This document shows, one piece after another, positions 55,601 through 64,000 of a stretch of DNA of 64,000 nt (positions are counted from its first letter, which is position 1; each line of letters begins with the position of its first letter). The stretch is taken from NCBI GenBank assembly GCA_022376925.1, contig JAIOJX010000004.1:176729501-176793500 (forward strand), read 5' to 3'. Under the pieces are notes generated by a model. It saw nothing but the letters and a program-made list of their open reading frames with translations. It was not told the DNA's origin and made no database searches. Both the position numbers and the translations under genes were made by a program. This DNA comes from Tragulus kanchil. Its lineage: Eukaryota; Chordata; Mammalia; Artiodactyla; Tragulidae.

Positions 55601-57736
55601 CACACAGGGAAGTGAGATCGTACATACTGTGCAGTGTGGCCAGAAAAGAGGATGATTTATTGAGGGTCAGCTGTGAGATTTGTAAAGATTTTTATCTCTA
55701 CACAGGCTATCTTTTCCACATTTGTGCCAGTCTTAGGAACTGGAGGTACATCACTGAGACAAATTTTTAAACATGTGGTAAATACAGGAAGGGACAAGAA
55801 ACTGGTGCAGTTCACTTAATGCTCACAACAATCCTGCAAGATTGGGTTTAGCATGTCTGTTTTACAAAGGGAAAACAGAGGCTCAAGGACTAAGCGACTT
55901 GGCCAAGGTGGCAATTCTGACTGCAGCGTTTGGAGGCTTTAGATGGCCTTCTACCCTTTCCACTGTCTACCTTAAGGGAGCCCTGAAAAGGGGCTGAGAG
56001 AAATGCACCTGCACCATGGGAATTTCTCCCTCTTCTGTGGCTGCCATCACTCCCCTCACTACACTAAGATTAACAACAGCAAGGCAGCCTCCTCCTGGCC
56101 TGAGGAGGATGTCCAGAAAGGAAAAGCCAGGTCCATTGGTCCTCAGACTCACTGTGGTGGGGAGAAGGGGGTTGTGGCTTGTTTAAAATGAAGACCTCTA
56201 GGGAATTCCCTGGACTATCACTGAGCTACCAGAGAAGCCCACTCCAGGCAGTCTTGAAGCATCAGGCTCCTTCTGGTAAAATAAGGATAAGAAAACCTAA
56301 TCAACATAAAGTTTGTTATAAGCACTGCAATTAAATAATACCTGTAAAATCTAGAACAGTGCCTAGCCCACAGGGATGAATCCATGTTGGTTCCCATACC
56401 CCTGTACAATGCACAGTGAAACACTCTTGACAATTTATCCAATTTACTATCACTCCCGTTTTATGAATGAAGCTGTTGAGGTCAGTTGGACTGTTTCATC
56501 TTGCCTCAAATGAACTAGCTGGTAAATGATGTGGTGATTTTACCTTCCCGGGCTACCAATGGAAAAGCACATATTCTTGAAAGAGAACTATTCATCATTC
56601 AAGGTGAATTCAGCTGGACGCCAGCCCCCACCCCCAGAGGAACCTGGCAGGCTACGATCCTTGGGGGTCACAAAGAGCCGGACACAACTGATCACCCAAG
56701 CACACAGGGAAGTGAGATCGTACATACTGTGCAGTGTGGCCAGAAAAGAGGATGATTTATTGAGGGTCAGCTGTGAGATTTGTAAAGATTTTTATCTCTA
56801 CACAGGCTATCTTTTCCACATTTGTGCCAGTCTTAGGAACTGGAGGTACATCACTGAGACAAATTTTTAAACATGTGGTAAATACAGGAAGGGACAAGAA
56901 ACTGGTGCAGTTCACTTAATGCTCACAACAATCCTGCAAGATTGGGTTTAGCATGTCTGTTTTACAAAGGGAAAACAGAGGCTCAAGGACTAAGCGACTT
57001 GGCCAAGGTGGCAATTCTGACTGCAGCGTTTGGAGGCTTTAGATGGCCTTCTACCCTTTCCACTGTCTACCTTAAGGGAGCCCTGAAAAGGGGCTGAGAG
57101 AAATGCACCTGCACCATGGGAATTTCTCCCTCTTCTGTGGCTGCCATCACTCCCCTCACTACACTAAGATTAACAACAGCAAGGCAGCCTCCTCCTGGCC
57201 TGAGGAGGATGTCCAGAAAGGAAAAGCCAGGTCCATTGGTCCTCAGACTCACTGTGGTGGGGAGAAGGGGGTTGTGGCTTGTTTAAAATGAAGACCTCTA
57301 GGGAATTCCCTGGACTATCACTGAGCTACCAGAGAAGCCCACTCCAGGCAGTCTTGAAGCATCAGGCTCCTTCTGGTAAAATAAGGATAAGAAAACCTAA
57401 TCAACATAAAGTTTGTTATAAGCACTGCAATTAAATAATACCTGTAAAATCTAGAACAGTGCCTAGCCCACAGGGATGAATCCATGTTGGTTCCCATACC
57501 CCTGTACAATGCACAGTGAAACACTCTTGACAATTTATCCAATTTACTATCACTCCCGTTTTATGAATGAAGCTGTTGAGGTCAGTTGGACTGTTTCATC
57601 TTGCCTCAAATGAACTAGCTGGTAAATGATGTGGTGATTTTACCTTCCCGGGCTACCAATGGAAAAGCACATATTCTTGAAAGAGAACTATTCATCATTC
57701 AAGGTGAATTCAGCTGGACGCCAGCCCCCACCCCCC
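55536..57736. repeat. Tandem duplication 16 (period 1100 bp), seam ~56636
   Basis: 55536-56632 recurs as 56636-57736, in the 5' flank. Near identical. Confidence 0.95.
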
Positions 57737-58149
57737 CCCAGGATACCCTCATCTCTTGAATTTGCTATCAAACAGTTTTTGCCTGTTTCATGGAAAAGAA
57801 AGACACAAAACAGTTCATTGACTTGGCTGAGGTCACACAGGTAAGAAAGAGGTACAGAATTCAATGCCAGCCTGTCTACCTGTAAGATGACAGCATCGTG
57901 GCATGAATATCTTAAATTGGGATGCATTGCTGGTTACCCCCAAGGGCCTGTCACTGGAGAAAGTTGCTGGTGAATACTGGTGGATACTCATGCTCTGACC
58001 TTTGAGGAACTGACAGGTACATTATTCAGTTATCCCTTCTCCAGTGAGCATCTCCTACTCCAAATTTAGGCGGGCCATGGCCTGGACCTCAGGGATGCTT
58101 TCTTATCATCTGAGAAGAGCCTGAGGGCATGACAATCTTTTCCTTTTTT

Positions 58150-58336
58150 CTTTCTTTTTTTTTGGCCATGCTGGATCTTTGTAGTGGCCCACTGGCTTCT
58201 CTAGGTATGCACGCAGGCTTCGTTGCCCTGTGGCAACTAAGTTCTTAGTTTTTAGTTCTCCAGTCAGGGATCGAACCCAAGTCCCCCACACTAGAAGGCA
58301 GATTCTTAACCCCTAGACTATGAGAGAAGTCCCTGC
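58150..58336 (-). mobile_element. CHR-type SINE
   Basis: T run, ttggccatgctggatctttg, gggatcgaacccaagtcccc, ends agactatgagagaagtccc. Confidence 0.75.
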
Positions 58337-59312
58337 GTGGCAGTCTTAATTGCAGCCATATACACTGTTCATTCATTCACTCCAAAACATGCATCGCCAG
58401 GCCCCACGCTAGGTCCTGGGAGCGTAAGTAAACCCCTTTCCCCATGGCTCCAGCACAGTCCCAGGTCCTGGCCCTCCAGCAAGGGGTCTTCACTTGGGGT
58501 TTAGGGAAAGATCATGAAGATAAAATGCCCAGTTTTAGACTTAGGTTGAGGGTAATGAGTATGTTCCCAGTAGGGTTACTATGAGGATTAAGTAAGTTCC
58601 TGCTTGCATGAAAAGCATTCAATAAACAATAAATAAATAATACATTCTTTTGGGAAACAGTCCACAGAATTCAGATTTAAATAACACTCTTGACAATTTA
58701 TCCAATTTACTATCACTCCCGTTTTATGAATGAAGCTGTTGAGGTCAGTTGGACTGTTTCATCTTGCCTCAAATGAACTAGCTGGTAAATGATGTGGTGA
58801 TTTTACCTTCCCGGGCTACCAATGGAAAAGCACATATTCTTGAAAGAGAACTATTCATCATTCAAGGTGAATTCAGCTGGACGCCAGCCCCCACCCCCCC
58901 CCAGGATACCCTCATCTCTTGAATTTGCTATCAAACAGTTTTTGCCTGTTTCATGGAAAAGAAAGACACAAAACAGTTCATTGACTTGGCTGAGGTCACA
59001 CAGGTAAGAAAGAGGTACAGAATTCAATGCCAGCCTGTCTACCTGTAAGATGACAGCATCGTGGCATGAATATCTTAAATTGGGATGCATTGCTGGTTAC
59101 CCCCAAGGGCCTGTCACTGGAGAAAGTTGCTGGTGAATACTGGTGGATACTCATGCTCTGACCTTTGAGGAACTGACAGGTACATTATTCAGTTATCCCT
59201 TCTCCAGTGAGCATCTCCTACTCCAAATTTAGGCGGGCCATGGCCTGGACCTCAGGGATGCTTTCTTATCATCTGAGAAGAGCCTGAGGGCATGACAATC
59301 TTTTCCTTTTTT

Positions 59313-59499
59313 CTTTCTTTTTTTTTGGCCATGCTGGATCTTTGTAGTGGCCCACTGGCTTCTCTAGGTATGCACGCAGGCTTCGTTGCCCTGTGGCAAC
59401 TAAGTTCTTAGTTTTTAGTTCTCCAGTCAGGGATCGAACCCAAGTCCCCCACACTAGAAGGCAGATTCTTAACCCCTAGACTATGAGAGAAGTCCCTGC
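59313..59499 (-). mobile_element. CHR-type SINE (duplicate)
   Basis: Copy of 58150-58336 in duplication 17. Confidence 0.75.
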
Positions 59500-60021
59500 G
59501 TGGCAGTCTTAATTGCAGCCATATACACTGTTCATTCATTCACTCCAAAACATGCATCGCCAGGCCCCACGCTAGGTCCTGGGAGCGTAAGTAAACCCCT
59601 TTCCCCATGGCTCCAGCACAGTCCCAGGTCCTGGCCCTCCAGCAAGGGGTCTTCACTTGGGGTTTAGGGAAAGATCATGAAGATAAAATGCCCAGTTTTA
59701 GACTTAGGTTGAGGGTAATGAGTATGTTCCCAGTAGGGTTACTATGAGGATTAAGTAAGTTCCTGCTTGCATGCAAAGCATTCAATAAACAATAAATAAA
59801 TAATACATTCTTTTGGGAAACAGTCCACAGAATTCAGATTCTCAAAGGTGAAGGTAATTTAAGGAGAGAGAGGGGTAGACCCATGAGCCTAGAAGCTGAG
59901 ATAGGTTATACCACAGTGGATGAAATTCAGGTAATAAAACCTGCTCACATTTGTCCCCAGTATGCTTGAAAATGTTCACGCGTACAGAAAATTGAAAAAA
60001 CTATATAACCCTATAATATGC

Positions 60022-60201
60022 TATGCGTGCTCAGTCCCTTCAGCTGTGTCCAACTCTGCTACCCCATGGACTGTACTCTGCGACTCTGTCCATGAAATTT
60101 TCCTGGCAGGAATACTGGCGTGGGTTCCCATGCTCTCCTGGGTCTCCTGCGTCTCCTGCATTGCAGGCAGATTCTTCCCTGCTGAACCACCTGGGAAGCC
60201 C
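60022..60201 (-). mobile_element. Bov-tA SINE
   Basis: gctatgcgtgctcagtccct start, ends ctgaaccacctgggaagccc. Confidence 0.85.
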
Positions 60202-60287
60202 ATGTTAGGCTATGATTGTTGACATTTTGTTGTATTTGCTTTATCACGTAGAATAGACTAAAATAAATAAATAAAAATTTTAAAAAT

Positions 60288-60314
60288 GTATATGTATATA
60301 TATATATATATATA
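60288..60314. repeat. (TA)n microsatellite followed by a T run
   Basis: About ten TA units then 14 T; a typical variable locus. Confidence 0.85.
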
Positions 60315-60379
60315 TTTTTTTTTTTTTTCAAGGGAGCCCTGGGCTTGAACCCAGGAGGGAATGTGGTTTTAGTTATCTT

Positions 60380-60970
60380 TAACAAATAATGAAGCAGGCC
60401 CCTCCTACCAGGGGAGGGGGCAGGTTCTCTCTAACACTGTGGGTAAGTCAGGCGCACTGGTCTCAGGGAGGAGCCCAGTGCCAGCATCCCGAGGTTCCTG
60501 GGACTTCCTCTCCGCATTCCTCACGTGTCTGACATAGTTCAGGGATTTGTTTTTGATCTAACTAAATGGCAAGCCTGCAACCTTGGGAGCTCTTCAGGAA
60601 ACCAGAATAAATATTGTTATTTATTCCATCAAAATTGGCAGTTAAGTTTGTTTTCAGGCACCAGAATGGAATTTAAAACACTCAGTTCAAGTAAACCAAA
60701 CTAATCAGAGGCAGTCTGCTTTTCTCTTCAAAACATTAAAAAACAGAAAGAAGGCAAACAAAAAAATCTGCCACACAATAGAGAGAGGGGTCTGGAACAT
60801 TCACTCTCCTCTTACTTCCATCTCATACTCAAAAAGTGACTTGTTTTGCATGTGTTTTGAAAAGAACCCCAGAGATCTGGGTTCCACTATTTCTTGTCTA
60901 AATAACTGTAATTCAGGCAGGTTATCTGACCTCTCTGGGCTTCCATGCTGCATTTGTTGAAAAAAGGAGA
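60380..60970. other. 5' flank segment, unassigned
   Basis: Unique-looking AT-rich sequence to the right of the gene. No gene or repeat family recognised. Confidence 0.6.
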
Positions 60971-60974
60971 GGGA

Positions 60975-61128
60975 GGGCTTCCCTGGTTGTCCAGTGGCTA
61001 AGACGCTGCACTTCTAATGCAGGGGGCCCAGGTTCGATCCCTGGTCAAGGAACTAAGTCCACATCGCCCCAACTAAAGATCTCGCATGCTGCAACTAAGA
61101 CTCAGTGCAGTCAAATAAATAAATATTA
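60975..61128 (+). mobile_element. CHR-type SINE, short form
   Basis: gggcttccctggttgtccag head, ggttcgatccctggt motif, aaataaataaat tail. Confidence 0.85.
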
Positions 61129-61138
61129 AAGTGGTGGG

Positions 61139-61402
61139 GGGGCTTCCCTGGTGGTGCAGTGGGTACGCAGTCCACCTTGCAGTGCAGGGGGCACTGGTTT
61201 GATCCCACATGCACTGGGAAGATCCCACATGCCAAGGAACAGCTGGGCCAGTGTGTCCAATTGCTGGCCAGCGCTCTGGAGCACATGCGCCCAGAGCCAC
61301 TGCTCTGCAACTAGAGAGGCCACTGCAATGGGAGGTCCACATATGCCAAAAGAATAAAGATGGATGAAAAATAAATGATGACTTAGAGGCAAAAAAAAAA
61401 AA
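61139..61402 (+). mobile_element. CHR-type SINE
   Basis: gggcttccctggtggtgcag head, body with gagaggccactgcaatggga, A-run tail. The tail is repeated at 62461 by duplication 18. Confidence 0.85.
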
Positions 61403-63571
61403 GGAGGAGAGGGATGGATGGCTGGATGGGCTAAAATGTTCTGTGTATTCATTATATTTCTTTTCTTAGAGTCAAGCAAACAGACTAATCTCTCTGAGAA
61501 AGTGAAGGGGAGAGAAAGAAAGATCACAAATAAGTTGCGTGGGAATACTGATGTTTCTGGACTCTGAACTCACTGTGCAAACCCCCGTTTCCCTTTTAAA
61601 CCCTAGCTTCCCCCATTTTAAAGGGTTTGAGAGAGAATCTAGATTCAGGAGTAACAGACAGAATCTGTGTGGCTAAGGGCTTGCATTTCTGCTTTTAGCT
61701 TTGAATGTGAACATCTCAGGCAGAACACCTACCCACTGTTCTCCACAGGCCCCCTTGGACCCCGTCACTTCCTGTTATTTCCCTGGGTTTTGAAGGAGAT
61801 TGAGCTTCTGATATGAATTCCCTTGCAGTTGTGAAAACGCTATGGTCCATCAGCCAGACAAGGAGGGAGGGAAGATCACCTGAGATGTTCTGCCACCCCC
61901 TCTCTTCCTCCCTTTGGGAGGTCTCCAACAGAGAAAAGTCTCAGAAAGTAAAACTGGAAACGGGAGGCTGGGGATCGCTCTAAGGAAAATTCAATTGCTC
62001 TCATCAGTCTTGGCTGGAATGGGTTCAGGAGTAACATCAAGGCTGATTTGAAGCTTCTCAGCCTTCTCAGATGATGATTCATTTTAAGGAAGCATTCTTG
62101 TGACCCTGACTGAAATTCAGTTCAAATGAGGAAACCTGAAGCACCTGACAGACCAGAGCATGCTGCCCAGATAGAAACAGAACGTGCCTGGAGGTTCTTC
62201 ACATCGAGGAGGAAGCTGCCAAGAAGACTGTTAACTCTGTGGAAAAAACTCTCAGACCAACTGCTCCTGGAGTTGCACAGGAAAGGAAAGCCTCCTGGAG
62301 GAGGTGGCATCTGATAGCCTGATAGCAGCCTTGCAGGGAGAAGAAAGGGGGAATGGAAAGCGCACCCGCATCTCAGTCGTGTGGACGAGAGTCTGGAGCT
62401 TCCGTTTTCTCATCTCTGCTGGGAACGGGAGCAGTGATGCCCTCTTCCTTTGTGGTTGTAAAAGAATAAAGATGGATGAAAAATAAATGATGACTTAGAG
62501 GCAAAAAAAAAAAAGGAGGAGAGGGATGGATGGCTGGATGGGCTAAAATGTTCTGTGTATTCATTATATTTCTTTTCTTAGAGTCAAGCAAACAGACTAA
62601 TCTCTCTGAGAAAGTGAAGGGGAGAGAAAGAAAGATCACAAATAAGTTGCGTGGGAATACTGATGTTTCTGGACTCTGAACTCACTGTGCAAACCCCCGT
62701 TTCCCTTTTAAACCCTAGCTTCCCCCATTTTAAAGGGTTTGAGAGAGAATCTAGATTCAGGAGTAACAGACAGAATCTGTGTGGCTAAGGGCTTGCATTT
62801 CTGCTTTTAGCTTTGAATGTGAACATCTCAGGCAGAACACCTACCCACTGTTCTCCACAGGCCCCCTTGGACCCCGTCACTTCCTGTTATTTCCCTGGGT
62901 TTTGAAGGAGATTGAGCTTCTGATATGAATTCCCTTGCAGTTGTGAAAACGCTATGGTCCATCAGCCAGACAAGGAGGAAGGGAAGATCACCTGAGATGT
63001 TCTGCCACCCACTCTCTTCCTCCCTTTGGGAGGTCTCCAACAGAGAAAAGTCTCAGAAAGTAAAACTGGAAACGGGAGGCTGGGGATCGCTCTAAGGAAA
63101 ATTCAATTGCTCTCATCAGTCTTGGCTGGAATGGGTTCAGGAGTAACATCAAGGCTGATTTGAAGCTTCTCAGCCTTCTCAGATGATGATTCATTTTAAG
63201 GAAGCATTCTTGTGACCCTGACTGAAATTCAGTTCAAATGAGGAAACCTGAAGCACCTGACAGACCAGAGCATGCTGCCCAGATAGAAACAGAACGTGCC
63301 TGGAGGTTCTTCACATCGAGGAGGAAGCTGCCAAGAAGACTGTTAACTCTGTGGAAAAAACTCTCAGACCAACTGCTCCTGGAGTTGCACAGGAAAGGAA
63401 AGCCTCCTGGAGGAGGTGGCATCTGATAGCCTGATAGCAGCCTTGCAGGGAGAAGAAAGGGGGAATGGAAAGCGCACCCGCATCTCAGTCGTGTGGACGA
63501 GAGTCTGGAGCTTCCGTTTTCTCATCTCTGCTGGGAACGGGAGCAGTGATGCCCTTTTCCTTTGTGGTTGT
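61349..63571. repeat. Tandem duplication 18 (period 1112 bp), seam ~62461
   Basis: 61349-62458 recurs as 62461-63571, near identical, in flanking DNA. The second unit starts inside the 3' tail of a SINE. Confidence 0.95.
61400..62460. other. 5' flank segment, unassigned (first copy of duplication 18)
   Basis: No SINE, exon or RNA gene recognised; repeated at 62512-63571. Confidence 0.6.
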
Positions 63572-63679
63572 AAAGATGCAGTTAGTTGTACGCGGAAGGA
63601 TCTGGCACATAATATATTTAACTCTGAATTGCAGGTAAAGCAAAAGCACACGTGGGTGTGTGGGCGGAGTTGTGAGAGG

Positions 63680-64000
63680 TAACTTTGGAAAAGGAGTCTG
63701 GATGTGTTGACAGTGATTATCTTCAGGAGCTAGAATTTCTTGGGTAATGTTTAATTTTCTCTGTATCCTTTATTCTGTTCTATATTGGTTGAAGATGCTC
63801 ATAATGAACACATGTTATTTATATAATGGTTAAAAAGTTCTTTGTGAAAAGAAAAAAAAGCTACTTGTGTTCTGTTACTTTAAAAAATTTGAACCTAGAA
63901 AAAAGTAGCAAAAATGTTCAAAGAACTCCCACAGACCCTTCATCCAGATTCACTTGTTAACATTTTACCACACTTGCACACTCTCTATTTGTATACATAC
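63680..64000 (+). mobile_element. Possible old L1 3' remnant
   Basis: gacagtgattatcttcagga and the later tccagattcacttgttaaca / ttttaccacacttgcac resemble 3' regions of old mammalian LINEs. Family not certain; runs off the right edge. Confidence 0.35.

Larger units (their letters stand above)
57520..59838. repeat. Tandem duplication 17 (period 1163 bp), seam ~58683
   Basis: 57520-58680 recurs as 58683-59838. Chained to duplication 16; cactcttgacaatttatcc occurs at 56421, 57521 and 58684. Confidence 0.95.

Noticed and set aside
1..64000. Regular direct repeats as a CRISPR array or other novel repeat system
   Set aside because: Repeat units are ~1.1 kb of ordinary intronic sequence, different at each site, with no short repeat/spacer structure, and the genome is mammalian.
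1..64000. Genuine recent segmental amplification of the locus
   Set aside because: Eighteen independent tandem duplications of similar size in 64 kb, with error-rich seams and an exon cut, are far better explained by untrimmed contig overlaps. Read depth could overturn this.

Overview
This window is nuclear DNA of a ruminant artiodactyl (cattle, sheep, goat or deer type). It is full of CHR-type tRNA-derived SINEs, Bov-tA and Bov-A SINEs and BovB LINE 3' ends, a combination known only from ruminants. The species cannot be fixed from the sequence alone. There are no operons, phage, CRISPR arrays or other prokaryotic features.

The only protein-coding gene I can support is the 5' half of ZC3H7B (also called RoXaN), on the minus strand. 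Its CpG-island promoter and a probable non-coding first exon lie near 52.7-53.1 kb. An intron of about 30 kb follows, then the start-codon exon near 21.4 kb. Eleven more coding exons run leftward to position 797, where the reading frame leaves the window. The twelve coding exons join in phase to give 1462 nt, about 487 codons. They encode a three-repeat TPR domain, a low-complexity linker with a paxillin-type LD motif, and the start of the cysteine-rich zinc-finger half. The CCCH zinc fingers themselves lie beyond the left edge. Sequence from about 54.3 kb to the right end is 5' flank or intergenic DNA, made of SINEs, old MIR/L1 remnants and unassigned sequence.

The dominant unexplained structure is 18 head-to-tail tandem duplications, each with a period of about 1.03-1.21 kb, scattered through the window. 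In each one the last ~1.1 kb before a seam is repeated immediately after it. Some are chained, so parts occur three times. Most copies are nearly identical, and differences tend to cluster at the seams as indels or scrambled bases. The repeats ignore gene structure: they duplicate the start-codon exon, exons 8, 11 and 12, the promoter with exon 1, and cut exon 13. I read this as overlapping contigs joined without removing their overlap (false duplication), not as a biological system. Collapsing them would remove about 19.9 kb and leave about 44 kb of real sequence.

Other points of interest are a ~77-bp AT-rich block with a perfect 9-bp hairpin inside the promoter CpG island, NRF1-like palindromes carried by intronic SINEs, and an alternating purine-pyrimidine tract in intron 7.
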